A stretch of 64,000 nt of DNA, taken from Artemia franciscana (Eukaryota > Arthropoda > Branchiopoda > Anostraca > Artemiidae). The position numbers and the translations under genes were made by a program. The notes under the pieces were generated by a model, which saw only the letters and a program-made list of their open reading frames with translations, was not told where the DNA came from and ran no database searches. Shown in pieces: positions 45,330 to 57,600 of the stretch. The stretch lies in assembly GCF_032884065.1 (NCBI RefSeq), contig NC_088883.1, positions 21,033,393 to 21,097,392 on the forward strand, in the 5' to 3' direction. How positions within the stretch are numbered: the first letter of the stretch is position 1; every line of letters begins with the position of its first letter.

Positions 45330-46640
45330 TTGCTATATTGGAAAGCAATTAGGTTAGGAAAATGAAAATTTCAGGGATGGGTCTACAGACTAAAGTAGCC
45401 TATGCCCTGGGAAGGTATTTCAAAATATGTTAAAATTCTAGTTAATTGACTTCTTGCTATCTCAGAAAGGGTTTAAGTTAGGAAAATGAAACTTTCAGGG
45501 ATGAATCTACAGACTAAAGTATGTCTCAGGAAGGTATTTTGAAGCAACTACCTCTTCTCCTTCTTCCTCTAGAGGGTGCTCATCTTTAAAAATATGTGTG
45601 TTATAAAAGTGAAATCTTGCAAAATAGATCTTCTGCCTAATTGAAGTACAACAAAGTTGTTTTCAGCTTCATAACTTTGCTCAATTCCATTTTATAAGGT
45701 TTTAAAGATATGCAAGTACATTTCTAAATTTTGAAAAAAAAACATTGATATGGCTCAAAATTCTACTCAAATAACAGGAATTGCATTTTCAGAACTAAAG
45801 GGAGAGAAAAAGCAACTAGTAACTGAAAATTAAGGTTAAATGTTCTTTTGTCAAAATTTCAATTGGTATAGTTCTGTCAAAAATAGCAACAAAGACCACA
45901 CTGCCTTTCCATAACAAACAAATACAACATAGAGACAATAGGGAAAATTTCAAGACAGTGGAAATTATTTCTGTAGATATTTTGGCCCTATGTCCAAGGG
46001 CCATCTTCAGCAAAATACAAGAATAAGAGAGAAACTATATATATATAAAAGAACTTACATCAAATTGTGAGGATTAAAACTGAATAATTAAAAAAAAACA
46101 CTTTTTAAAACTTTTTTAAAAAACAGGCTGCTAAACAAGCAAGATTAGCTTTAAGAAATTGCATCTAATCATTTTATTCTCTTCAGTTTGAATGAGCATA
46201 TATTCTCATTTCATTCTTTTCACCAGTCCTGGTTGAACTTTGTTGAAGTAAGGATGCTAGGGCTATTTTTAAAAAAAGTTTTAAAAAGTGTTTTTTTTTT
46301 TAATTATTCAGTTTTAATCCTCACAATTTGATGCAAGTTCTTTTATATATATATAGTTTCTCTCTTATTCTTGTATTGTGCTGAAGACGGCCCTTGGACA
46401 TAGGGCCGAAATATCTACAGAAATAATTTCCACTGTCTTGAAATTTTCCCTATTGTCTCTACGTTGTATTTGTTTGTTATAGTTCTGTCATGTATGCAAG
46501 TTTCAGGGTCCTTTGAGGGAAAAGGAGTAGAGGTGGGTACTTTAAAACACCTTCCCAGGACATACTTTAGCCTGTAGAACCATTCCTGGAAGTTTCATTG
46601 TCCTAACCTAAACCCTTTCCAAAATAGCAAGACATCAATT
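45330..46640. mobile_element. Fold-back element family L, copy 2, with nested insertion
   Basis: Left arm around 45430-45570 (with an extra partial arm at 45330-45425) and right arm 46490-46640 correspond to the copy at 34825-35465. The centre is interrupted at 45880-46477 by a different fold-back element. Confidence 0.8.
45880..46477. mobile_element. Nested fold-back element with 13-bp target duplication
   Basis: About 598 bases inserted in family L. It is flanked by TATAGTTCTGTCA on both sides (45867-45879 and 46478-46490); the uninterrupted family copy has a single equivalent site. Arms of about 200 bases (45913-46110 and 46280-46477) are inverted repeats with ACAAACAAATACAAC ends and a shared block around GGCCCTTGGACATAGGGCC. 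No ORF. The duplication directly shows insertion order. Confidence 0.85.
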
Positions 46641-47420
46641 AACTAAAATTTTACCCAAAATACCTTCCTCCACTACTTCTCCCTTTAGAGGGCTCTACCC
46701 TTTGCTGACCTTTAAAAACCTTTGTATTATAAAAGTGAAACCTTGCAAAATAGATATTCTGCGTTAATGAAGTAGTCTACAACAAAACTGCTTTCAGCTT
46801 CACAACTTTACTCAATCCCATTTTATAAGGTACTAAGGATATGCAATTGCATTTCCTAAATTAAAAAAAAAAGCCCATTGATATGGCTAAAAGTTCTTCT
46901 CAAATAGCAGGAATTGAATTTTCAGAACTAAACCAGAGAAAAGAAACTAATAACTGAAAATGAATGTAATACTTTAGCCTGTAGACCCATTCCTGAAAGT
47001 TTCATTTTCCTAACCTAAACCCTTTCTGACATAGCAAGATGTCAATTAACTAAAATGTTACCCAAAATACCTTCCTCCACTCCTTCTCCCTTCAGAGGGC
47101 TCTAGCCTTTGCTGATCTTTAAACCTTTGTGTTATAAAAGTGAAACCTTGCAAAATCAATATTCTACTTTAATGAAGTAGCCTACAACAAAACTGCTTTC
47201 AGCTTCACAACTTTACTCAATCCCATTTTATAAGGTATTAAGGATATGCAAATGCATTTCCTAAATTTTGAAAAAAGCCCATTGATATAGCTAAAGTTCT
47301 TATCAAATAGCAGGAATTGAATTTTCAGAACTAAGCCAGAGAAAAGAAATTAATAGCTGAAAATTAAGGTAAAATGTTTTTAGTCAAAATTTCAAAAGGT
47401 GTAGACCTACCAAGTTGACA
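46641..47420 (+). repeat. Family L, tandem partial copies (about 407-bp period)
   Basis: TTACCCAAAATACCTTCC occurs at 46651 and 47058, each followed by CTCTNCCCTTTGCTGA, GTGAAACCTTGCAAAAT and ACTGCTTTCAGCTTCACAAC. Two head-to-tail diverged copies. Confidence 0.8.
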
Positions 47421-47862
47421 AATTTCCAGGAGTTAACCAAAAATTTTCTAGTATTTGCATATAAAAAAAGGCTTAAACTATGGATTTTAAACTTACTATT
47501 TGATTACAAATCCATGTTTTATATAATCCACTTGTATTGTTTTATCACAATGAAGTTGTATAAAATATTGAAAACAATTTCTTCATTTTTCTATTCTCTA
47601 TATTTCTTCTGTCAGCTTTGATATTTTTTGACATATTGGTGAAAAGGCAGTTTTTAAGCAGCTATAAATATTGCAAATTCAAATTTAAGCACTTTGACCT
47701 AACCTAACTATGAGTAATTTTGGCATTGAGAAAATATAGTATTATTTTGTCAAAAATGACCAATAACTCATACTTCAATTGAAAATTTGTCATTTTTAGA
47801 GCTCAAAAAGTCTTAAGAGCTATTCAAAAATATAAATATTGAAGAGGGTAGGGCAAACCTTG
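47421..47862. other. No gene recognised; likely 3' part of the old LINE
   Basis: AT-rich. The frame of the adjacent LINE fades here into stops. Confidence 0.4.
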
Positions 47863-48465
47863 CTACACACCACTCTTGACTAGCAATGAATTGGAATAAA
47901 TTTGTATTCCATGAGATGTGAATATTCTGACCTGTTGAGTCCTTTCAGCAAGAAATGCCTTAATCCAGCCATCAAGTTGGTTGTTTATTTCTGCAGCGTG
48001 TAACTTGAAAATTAGTCTCCTGTAGCAGACCCTATCAAAGGTATTGGCTAGGTCAAAGAGGGCAACATCAACAGGGACTCCCTTGTCTATTAGATCTGTA
48101 ACAAGATTGTAAGACTGCAGTAAATTTGTGTCAACAGATCTACCACTTTCCATGTTGAGAATAACAAAGGATACCATTCTTTTCAAAATGTTTAATAATA
48201 ACATTGTTAACTACTCTGTCAATCACTTTGACAACAGAAGAGGTATTACTGATTGGCCTGTAATTTGCAGTAGAATTTCTTTTTCCCTTTTTGAAAACTG
48301 GAGTTATGTATGCTTTTTTCCAATTCACTGGAAGTTGTGCTGCCTAGATTGAACTTTTGAAGATTATAGCTAATGGGGCAGCTATAATATCTGTTTGAGA
48401 AGCCAAGGATGAATATTGTCAAGTCCCTTAGATTTATTTACGTTAATTGAAGCAAGTTTCTTATT
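47863..48465 (-). pseudogene. Old LINE, reverse transcriptase part (3' piece)
   Basis: Sense (minus) order: NVNKSKGLDNIHPWLL near 48400-48450, MNWKKAYITPVFKKGKRNST and NYRPISNTSSVVKVI (48200-48328), then GRSVDTNLLQSYNLVTDL and ALFDLANTFDRVCYRRL (47990-48140). Colinear with and clearly related to the polymerase of the intact LINE next door, but with frameshifts, stops and DLANTFD for DLSKAFD. It continues the piece at 52856-55300. The two were one element before the younger LINE inserted. Confidence 0.8.
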
Positions 48466-48575
48466 ACCTTAAAATTACCTTAAATCGCAGCTTGGAGCAA
48501 TGTAAGGATTATCCATCCTTGTGATGCTCCATGAGAAAAAAAAGAATTCGTTTGGTGTAGATTGTGGCTGTTAGA

Positions 48576-51500
48576 TTAGACTCTTGTGGAGGACTCTGCA
48601 GCTTCCCAATTGTAAAGGAACTCCTGGCAGAGCCATTCCCTATCAAGGTGGGACTTGAACATGTCAATTGAAGTAGCAGAAACTGTTTCTTCAGAGAGCT
48701 GGTTCCACATATTGATGATTCTTTGGCTGAAGAAGTGGCTTCTATGTCTACTCGTGGAACGCTGCATGGAGAGCTTCAAAGAATGTCCTCTAGTACCAGA
48801 ATGCAAGGGCTGTGCAAAGAGACCAGGAAGGGTATTTTTAGAGAGGATTTTTTTGGTTAAAATAATGTCACCCCTTTTCCGTCGGTATGTCAGCGTTGGC
48901 AGCTTCAAACAACATAGTCTTTCTTCGTATGGAAATTTATTCATGTTGGTAACCATCTTAGTGGCACAACGCTGGACATCCTCAAGCAACTTCCTATCTT
49001 TTTTGAAGAAAGGGGCTGCCAATGACATTCCAACCTCCAGGCGTGGACGTACAAGCGCCTTATATAACTTCATAAGAACTCTAGGGTGTCGGCTGGAGAT
49101 GGTTCTTTTTATGATACCAAGGGTTTTATTTGCAGAAGATGAAACAGACTTAGCATGGCTGCTAAACTTTAATTGGTGATCTACAATAACCCCAAGATCT
49201 CTTTCATCAGAAACAGCAGAAAGGAAGTTGTCTTGAAGGAAATAATTATGATGCTTGTTATTTTTGCCAAAATGAATTACATGGCATTTGTCAACATTGA
49301 AAGTCAGAAGCCACATGTTAGCCCATCTTACTAGACTATCAAGATCTGTTTGAATTGATTGCTGGTCAGAGGGAGTAGCCGCTTTTCCAACTAGTTTTGA
49401 GTCATCAGCGTAAAGGGTAATAAGATTTGAAAGAAGGGTGGGTAATTCGTTAATGTAGAAGTTGAAAAGTGTTGGTCCAAGAATAGTGCCCTGGGGCACG
49501 CCACTTAATACAGTTGTGGGAGAAGAGAAATGAGGAGTTCCTTGCAAATCAAAAACTCTGACACTCTGTGATCTTTCAGAAAGGAAGCCCATAATCCACT
49601 GTACAACACCTTCATTGATACCTGCAGCCCTCAATTTGATTATGAGGAATTCATGACAAACTTTGTCAAATGCTTTGGACAGATCAAGAAGAATCATGTC
49701 AACAGGAAAACCCTCATCAAGCAGTGTAGTCACTAATTCATATGTTTGGATAAGGTTAGTGTCCACAGATCTACCAGATCTGAAACCATGTTGTGATGTG
49801 GAAAGGATATTATTGACCTCAAGATGTTCAATTAGAGCTTTATTAACAAATCTCTCAAGCACCTTAACAACTGCAGAGGTGATGCTTATGGGACGGTAAT
49901 TCTCTGCTGAGTCTCTTTGTCCCTTTTTATGGATCGGGGTTATATAAGATGTTTTCCAATCATGCGGTAGTTCCCCATTTTGAAGAGATAACTGGAACAG
50001 CATGCACAGGGGGTAGCTGAGAGCTTTTCGACACTCCCTAAGAAGACATGGATGAACACTGTCTGGTCCCTTTGACTTATTTACATCAAGCTTCTCAAGG
50101 CTATTGAAAACCATTAATTCACCTATTGACAAATCAGGCATAGGGAAAAGCACTTCATACAATGGAGGATCTGGTGAGGAGGTGCCTGAATTTTGGGTAA
50201 AGGCAGAAGCAAACTGTGCTTTTAGAATGTCAGCCTTATCTATTGGAGATGAGTGTAATACACTGTGGTCAACAAGGTCAGGAATAGTATGATGATTTGG
50301 GTTTTTAGAAGAGACATGTCTCCAAAAAGATTTTGGGTTTAACTTGATCTCAGAAGCCAAATTTTCCTCGTAGGCAGATTTCAGTTTTTTTTTACAGAAT
50401 CTGTTACACGATTCCGTACTGCCTTATAAAATGACAGGGTCTCCTGGTTCCTCTTCTTCACATACCGTTTCCAAGCTCTAGATTTCTGGTTAATCAGCTT
50501 CTTAACTTCCTTAGTGAGGAAGGGAAGTGTTTTGGGCTGTTTCCTAAAAATAACCCTGGAATGTTTCTTTTCAAGAGCAAGAAGAGTTTTTTTGAAATTT
50601 AGCCACGACTCATTGATGTCACTGGTGATAAGCATTGACCAGTTTGCAGATGAAAGTTCCTGCTGTATTGCCTCATAGTCAGTGAAAGTCTGAGGACGAA
50701 AATTAGGTTGAGGACGACTATTTAGGGACAACACAGACAGAATAACTAGGTGGTCACTACTAGCAATTGGCGGTAAATAATCATTACGAATGAGGGAATC
50801 AGTATCACGCAAAATGACAAGGTCTAACAGCGAGGGATTCTGATCAGCTCTATAGCGTGTAGGCTTATCGATAGTCTGATGAAGAAAATTATTTGATAGG
50901 CAAGATAAAAAAGGTGAGTCTCTACTATTAGATGAAATATGTCCAGTTCCTTCAACCCACTCAATTGCAGGAAAATTAAAATCTCCAGTGATTATTAACT
51001 CAAATGAGCTAGGAAGGGAAATTGAAGATGTCATTTCATCAATGATAGTTTTGAGGGCCAATTCACTATCTTCAAGGGAAGGAGCACTTGGACTTCGATA
51101 AACGCACCCAAGACGCAAATTTTTATTAGCAATGGAGATATCAAGCCATACACTTTCTATCAAAGATATATCAAGCATAGTAGGATTTACAACACTAACC
51201 TGGATACCATCTCTTACATAAACACCAACTCCTCTTCGACAATTTGAATGCTCCAAGTTGCTAAATAGTTGATATCCCGAGATCTGTAGGGATGTTTCAG
51301 TAACCGCCAAAAAACTATGTTTCGGTAACAATTCAACAAAACTCGCAATATCTGCTGCTTCCTTCCTAAGAAGCACTTCGGATTCTAGAAGCTTATTTGT
51401 CAGACAGTCAACATTGCTTGAAAGAACACGGAAAGTATTTTCAGAAAGGGGCTTCTGACTCGGGAAATTTGGCTGTTGAGACTCAGAGGTAATATCAGAT

Positions 51501-51772
51501 ATAGTACTTGAAAAACTTGAATCCGCTGAATTCTGACATGACACGAGCGAATTATTAGATATAACATTTGAATTAACATTAGCAGAAATAGCTCTTAAAT
51601 CGACATGGGAAACATTTGGAGAAGGATTGGATGAAGCTTCACAAGAAATATCAACTGACGATTTATCAAAACAAAGCACTGGGGAAACAAAACTATTTAC
51701 ATGAGGATGCGATGATATAACTAGGTTTCCATCGTGGATTGCTTTGGAGGGGGCCGGGGTGGCGCTTCCCAA
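48576..51772 (-). CDS. LINE ORF2: AP endonuclease and reverse transcriptase, one frame slip
   Basis: It nicks target DNA and copies the LINE RNA there. Frame 1 (51772-50381, 463 aa) holds the endonuclease: NVDCLTNKL, AVTETS, GVGVYVRDG, VYRSPSAPS, GDFNFPAIEW, LLDLVIL and SDHLVI. Frame 2 (from about 50380 to 48576, 594 aa) holds the polymerase: WKTSYITPIHKKGQR, NYRPISITSAVVKVLE, QHGFRSGRS, LLDLSKAFDKV, SGVPQGTILGP and catalytic YADDSKL, with a C-terminal LRRK-like tail. The frames meet at a nine-base A run (50385-50393 on the plus strand); one extra A would join them as DSVKKKLKSAYEE. ORF2 overlaps the end of ORF1 by about 50 bases. This is otherwise a complete CR1-type ORF2. Confidence 0.85.
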
Positions 51773-52778
51773 CTGCGATGAGCAGCCTCGTTTTTTGGAA
51801 CAATTTGGCCCTTGAAGATCATGAGGTTGGGCTCACCTGAGCTTATTCTTCTTTTCAACTCCTCAACTAAAGCCTTCCTCCTGTTTCTCTCTGTCTTGGA
51901 TGCGTCACCACGAAATTGTATATCCTCGTGGAGCTCGCGGGAGCGGTTGATGATTGACCTTTTGATGTCCAGGCTTGGGACAGTAAAAAGGACAGGAGGA
52001 GGGCGTGCAGATGGCAGAGAACTAGTAGGGATTGGAAGTCTTCTCACATTATTGATGTGAACGTCTCTGAGCTTATACTTTTGATCAATATAAGACTTGA
52101 TGAATAGTTGGTCATTGGGTTGGGGAGGGATCCCAAACGCAACAATGTTAAGGGCTCTACGTTGTCTGTCCCTTTCTTCAGAAAAGTGGCGCTGGATCTC
52201 ACTATCAAGATGCTGGGTAAGATTGGCTTTGATGCTTGTTGTCTCTTGAAGAACTACCGTCTGGACTTCGGAACGCATTTCAGAGAGTGAGCATTTTTTG
52301 GACACCCGGGTTTCCAGTGCTGACACTTGTGATTTTATCTCACTGACAGTTTGTGAGATTTCAGCTTTTAATGATGTTTCCAAGTCTTTTAAAGATGCTT
52401 GGACAATTTCTTGAAAGGCCGCTTGAGATGGGATTTTATCAATAATCTCATTTTTCATGCTATCTATTGTAGCTTTTACGATATTCTCAACACTAGAATT
52501 TTGAGGATTAACAGATGTTGATCCGTATTTACATGCTGGGCACTTGATACAAATATCTACACGTCGGGAGATTTTAGTGATAAGCAGATATTCAGGTTCA
52601 GGCATGTCTAGACACTCGGTACATATCCACTTGTCACACCCAACACAAAGAATGGCATAAGAATCATTATCTAATGCAATATTGCAGGCAAGACAATTGT
52701 CGGATCCTTTTTTGGACTTATATGAGTCCTTTTTGGTCTTCTACTTGATGTGGCCTTAATTTCGCTAGGTGGCGGCAT
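51721..52778 (-). CDS. LINE ORF1: PHD-type zinc finger and coiled-coil RNA-binding protein
   Basis: CR1-group ORF1 proteins bind the element RNA. An ATG at 52778 (MPPPSEIKATSSRRPKR) is followed, after one frame slip between about 52735 and 52700, by a Cys-rich finger: DNCLACNIA, LCVGCDKWICTEC and CIKCPACK, the spacing of a PHD-like zinc finger. Then come a coiled coil (SLKAEISQTVSEIKSQVSAL and on), an RRALNIVAFGIP core and a basic C-terminus KTERNRRKALVEELKRR. The frame is open from 52740 to 51721. An ATG at 52605 exists, but starting there would remove half the finger. Function is inferred from the family. Confidence 0.75.
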
Positions 52779-52855
52779 GATATGAGAAAAAAATCGCTGG
52801 AAAAAATTGCGGGGGAAATTGAGCATATTGAGCATGCATAGCAGGAATGATAGAG

Positions 52856-55300
52856 TAAGAAAAGAGTGTAGAGGTTTGGGACATCCTGACCATTAAGAAT
52901 TACTGAGGAAAATTGTTTGTTGAAGACTTCTGCTTTACTTTCAGGTGTGGATATCACATGTCTATTTCCCCACAAATTTGGAACTGACTGTCTGTCTGGT
53001 TTTTTAGTTGATTCATGCCTCAAAAAGAGTTTTGGATTTACCTTGATTTGTTGAGCCAGTTTGTTTTCATAATTGGATTTTAATTTTTTATTTTATTTGT
53101 TACAAGATTTCTGGCTACCTGGTAGCTTTTGAAGTTACAGGAGTTCCTATCTTTGCAATACTTTTCCATGCTTTGGATTTTTTTTGGATGAGATTAAAAG
53201 GAGTTAGATATGATAGGAGTTAGATAGAAGTAAAAGGAGTTAGATATGGCAGTGTTTTAGGCTGTCTAATTGTCCTGATGCTAGTATGTGTCATTTCAGC
53301 ACCAAGAAATAAAGTTTTGCAGAAATGTCAAGAAGTCTCAAGATCATCATCTGTGGTAAAGCTCCAGTTAATACATGCTAAATCTCCACATACAGCTTCA
53401 TAATCAATAAATGAACAACATATATAAGTAGTTTGTTTGGTGTGAATATTAATTGTAGAGAGAATTGTAACATGGATGCTTTTTCCTGGGGGGGGGGGCA
53501 GATAATTGTTGCTTATCAATATCTCAGGACTAGAAACAATGACTAGGTCAAGAAGGGATAGATTCTGATCACTACTAATTCTTATAGGCTCATTCACTGT
53601 TTGGTACAGATAATTGTTTGATAGACAAGATGCAAAGGGAGAACCTGTAGTTTGTGTTTTTGATGACTCATATCCATCAATCCATAAAATTTCTGACAGG
53701 CTGAAATTACCAACTATAATTGTCTCAAAAGATTTGATTTTTAAGATATCAGATACAATTTTCAAAAGGGCATTTTTGCTAATAATATGGCTTGGGGAAT
53801 TAGGGCTAAAATATGCACATCCAAAGCATATTATATTATTGTCAATAGTTATAGTTAACCACATTGTTTCAATCCAAGGTCTATAATTGTTTATGGGAAT
53901 AATAACACCTGCCTGCAGCTCCTCCCTAACAAAAATAGCCACTCCTCTCCTACAATTAGAGTCCAATAAATTTGAAAAAAGTTTTTAACCATTGACGCTG
54001 ATGCAAGATTCTCTATGTTTGTTATTGCTAAATTTGGGGCGCTCTTTCACAATTGCAAGTATATCAGCTTTTTCTTTTAAAAGAATAAAGGTGGCTTCAT
54101 TCAATTCATTTGAAATACTGTCAGCATTGGTACTTATAATTTTTAAAGATATTTGGCTGAGGTGACTGTTTAAAATATTTTGTGGTGGTGATATTGATAA
54201 AAAGGAGTCAGAAAAGCTATTTATAGGTGTGTGGAAAGAGCCAAAGAATTACACAGGACTTCAATTTGTGATGGATTTGAAGGATAGTTCATTAATACTT
54301 AACAACTCTTTACTATCTACTATATTACTGTTTACACATCTTACAGGGCTGGTAGAAGGGGCATCTATTAGTCCATGGCCTGGTGGGAATGCCCTCCAAA
54401 TGGACAGATCAAGTTTTTGTAATAATGTTTCTGCAGTTGATAGCCAGGCTTGGCTCACCTAGCTCAATACAGCACCTGAGTTCAGCAGCCAAGGAGTTCC
54501 TTTTTTCCTGGCCTTCCTGAGATGCATTTGCCCTAAATTGAATTTCTTGTCAGAGTTGACACCTTGAGGCAGATTATTGGTGACTTATACCTGCCTGTCT
54601 GGTGTTTTGCAGGGTGATTAAGGGCTTATTGGTAGGCAGAATCCATTTAAAATTACTTCTGCTTACACCAGTAATGCTGTACTGCTCTATAAGATGTTTT
54701 ATTAGAAACTCCTTATTGCTATGCTGTCTATTCCTGACTGCAAGAGGATACCTTATGCAAGTATGCTGTATTTCCTCCTATCCTTGTCCTTTTATTGTCT
54801 GAATATTCTGCAAATTTCATGTTCAAGGTGGGAGTCAATAGGCTATTTCATTTTTGATGTTTCCTGCTGCATTGCTGTGTTAACATGTTCTTTGACCTCT
54901 GAAACAGTGCTTCTATCAGCACATTTTTTTTCTTTAGGTCATCAACACACTCTTTGACTTTGTCTATCCTAACAGCAATATCATTTTTCAGCTCCTCTAC
55001 CATGCCCTTCACTATTTCTGCAATAGCCAGGGCATTTGGGACCTAGGAAGTTATTAAACTTGAAATTTTGGCCAATGAAGGGGGGTTTGCTGGGGAAATA
55101 GAGTGCTTGCAGAATGGACAGTACCACTGCATATCTCCAACACTTGACATTTTTGTAAAAAATTAGGGCAGACTGCCTTTGAGGCAGTCTATGCAGAGCC
55201 ATTTTTTTTACCTCCATCACACAAAACAGCTTTAGAGTTTGGTTCAAGATCTATTTTGCAGCCTCTACACAAATCTAGGGACTTGGTTGGACAACACAAT
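52856..55300 (-). pseudogene. Old LINE, ORF1 and endonuclease part (5' piece)
   Basis: Read right to left: a decayed Cys-rich finger region near 55130-55250 (EPNSKAVLCDGG); an ORF1/ORF2 junction near 54260-54460 (LGEPSLA; DLSIWRAFPPGHGLI); an endonuclease (53966-53328) with NCRRGVAIFVREELQ, NNIICFGCAYFSPNSPS, GNFSLSEILW (for GDFN), DLVIVSS and an altered SDH; then RHESTKKPDRQS and SKAEVFNKQFSSVI (52890-53030). The sequence stops where the younger LINE begins and resumes at 48465. Confidence 0.8.
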
Positions 55301-56160
55301 CTCCATTTGCAATCTTGTTTAGAAGGCTTGCTAATTTTCAACAGGGTCTTCAGAACTTGGGGGAGGAGTGTGTGATTTTGGACCTATGGGGAGTGCAGAT
55401 ACTTGAATTGCCTATCCACAGTAGTTTAAGGATGGATATCCAGCTGGTACCAATACAGCTCTTCTTGTTCATTATTGCTCTCTTCTGCACAGGTTTTTCA
55501 AAATATGGAAGATAAACAACTCAATGCATTTAATCTGTGGATTTTCAGAAAACAACTATTTGGCAACTATGCATCAGCAACATTATATAATTAAAACAGT
55601 TAATCAAAGAAAATGCAGAAATTCCACGGGAATTGAAAAGGGATCATTTGACTTAGAAGTTCAAATATGCAAAGTCCAACACTATGGTAGGTCCCTTAAA
55701 TTAACACTTGGGGTACCACAAGATTAGGGATAATGCAATTAATAAAGAAAAATAGTTTTGTCTTGCACTTTGTCAGATATTTATCCAGGGTTCAAATTTA
55801 TGCAGCCATGTGGGTCTGTTGTTATGTGAAGAAGAAACAACAGGGAAAAAGATGCTTTATGCTATATGCAGAAAATTGTGGTTTTAGTCACTTTTCTTGA
55901 TTTTTCAAGCCAGTATATATCCCTTGTTGTTCATGCCAAGGTACAGTAAGTTTCCTCTATAGGGGTCTAGGACAAGGTAGCTCTAATTGTGTTCTTTGTT
56001 TTTTGATCTGATTCTAGTTTTATGAGTTATGGGCTATTTCATTTTTACTATGGGGCATGATTGCCTTTTGCTAGGCTGCTAGCTACTTCTGCAACCCATA
56101 TAATTCAGAGAATGAGGAATCAAATTAAGCCTAATATTTGCCATGGTTTGTTCTTTACTA
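55301..56160. other. No gene recognised
   Basis: AT-rich, possibly 5' flank of the old LINE. Small ORFs lack recognisable motifs. Confidence 0.4.
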
Positions 56161-56164
56161 GTTT

Positions 56165-57600
56165 TCAGCCATCTCTACAGCCATGATACCAATAAAACTT
56201 AAATAATTCCCATTTATAATTAATCAGACTGATCCCTTCTATGATTATTTTAGTGTATTAACAAATTTATAATCATGTCTTATATGTAAATTATATTCTA
56301 TAAATCTCCAAAGGTACAATAGTATGCGTACCTGCTTATCATGTGGGAGACTGGGGTTTAATCCCCTGTCACAGTAAATTTTTCACTCAATTCGAAAAAT
56401 TGAATTTAAAATTTAATTGAATTTAAAAAAAGAAACTTGGTTTAGGTAACTCCTAGCTAAAGTAATGAAGATAATATGAATGAACCACAGGCTTCAGTTC
56501 CTTTGGGCTTGAGTTTGTTCTTTACTATAAAATTTTTATACAAGATATTGAATTTACTATGAGCTAGAGTTTGTTCTTTAGTATAATATAACATAAACTA
56601 TCTTAAAAGGTTCTTGAAAGCTTGAATTGCACAGTGGGTAGTTAGTTGGAATTCTACTCAATAGGTTGCAGCTTCAATTCCTTCTGTGGGCAATTTTTAC
56701 ACATTTGTCAATTTAAAGTCTGAACAAAACCAGTATTAATAACTGCTTGACTGACAGTATTTATGATGAACTATATCAATCCTTTATGTAACTACTGCTG
56801 TAACTCAGAAAACCCCTAAAAATATTGTTGCCTTTTTTTGTCTTTTACTAGATTTCAGTACTGTCAAAAAATATATAATCATTCCTAATGCATAAGCCTT
56901 GGTGGTTTGATTGGTTGAGCATAGGTCTTTTATTTCTAAGGTGGTAAGTTCAAGCCCCACAAGTCGCAAAATTTTTAAATAATTTCAAATGGCTGATTAT
57001 GGTTTCTAAGAAAATGAGGTTTTATTACAAACTTTTAGTCTCTTAGTAATGCAGTTGTTATAGGCCAGAGTTCATTCTATATCATGACTTCACTGTAATC
57101 CAGGTATGGCCCCTAACCTTAGATAAGCAACATTTAAAATATATTTCTTTTATATTCTCCTGTTGAAAAAAAATTAGTGTCTTCTCTCTATGGATTAGAG
57201 ATTGTTCTTTATTATCATTTTCCAATTGCAAAAAAGCTTTGAGTGCATCAATTTCCTTCAAACAGCTCTCTAGAATCTTCCAGTGCCCTGCTATGTGAGG
57301 AAAGTTTTCAGCCATCCCTACAGCCATGATACCAATAAAACTTAAATAATTCCCATTTATAATAAATCAGACTTATTCCTTATATGATTATTTTAGTGTA
57401 TTAACAAATTTATAATCATGTCTCATATGTAACTTATATTCTATTAATATCTGATGGTACAATAGTATGCATACCTGGTTTTCTTGTGGGAGACTGGGGT
57501 TCAATTCTCTGTCAAAGAAAATTTTTCATATAGTGAATTTAAAGTTAAAACTGAAAAAAGAAAGTCGTTTTAGTTACCTCGTAGCTAAAATAATGAATAT
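56165..57600 (+). repeat. Direct duplication of about 300 bp with SINE-like tRNA-related segments
   Basis: 56165-56470 and 57307-57600 are direct copies (TTTTCAGCCATCYCTACAGC, CATGATACCAATAAAACTTA and on). Each ends with a short tRNA-like stretch, GGTACAATAGTATGCRTACC followed by GGGAGACTGGGGTTYAATYC, then an AATTTTTC tail. Between them are two more tRNA-like stretches: 56625-56695 (GCACAGTGGGTAGTTAGTTG, GCAGCTTCAATTCC) and 56900-56970 (GGTTTGATTGGTTGAGC, GGTAAGTTCAAGCCCC). None folds into a complete cloverleaf. They look like tRNA-derived SINE heads. Confidence 0.5.

Larger units (their letters stand above)
48467..52855 (-). mobile_element. Nearly intact CR1-group LINE
   Basis: A non-LTR retrotransposon with a 5' region (about 52855-52779), ORF1 (52778-51721), ORF2 (51772-48576) and a 3' tail ending in TTTAAGGTAA-type repeats near 48470. 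The 3' flank and tail match the truncated fragment at 32703. It sits inside an older related LINE. Its only visible coding defects are two frame slips at or near homopolymers. Exact ends and target duplication are uncertain. Confidence 0.85.

Noticed and set aside
48655..49179. Plus-strand ORF with MSIEVAETV, resembling the start of SMU1 (MSIEIE-type).
   Set aside because: It is antisense to the C-terminal polymerase sequence of the LINE ORF2, and nothing after the first residues matches SMU1.
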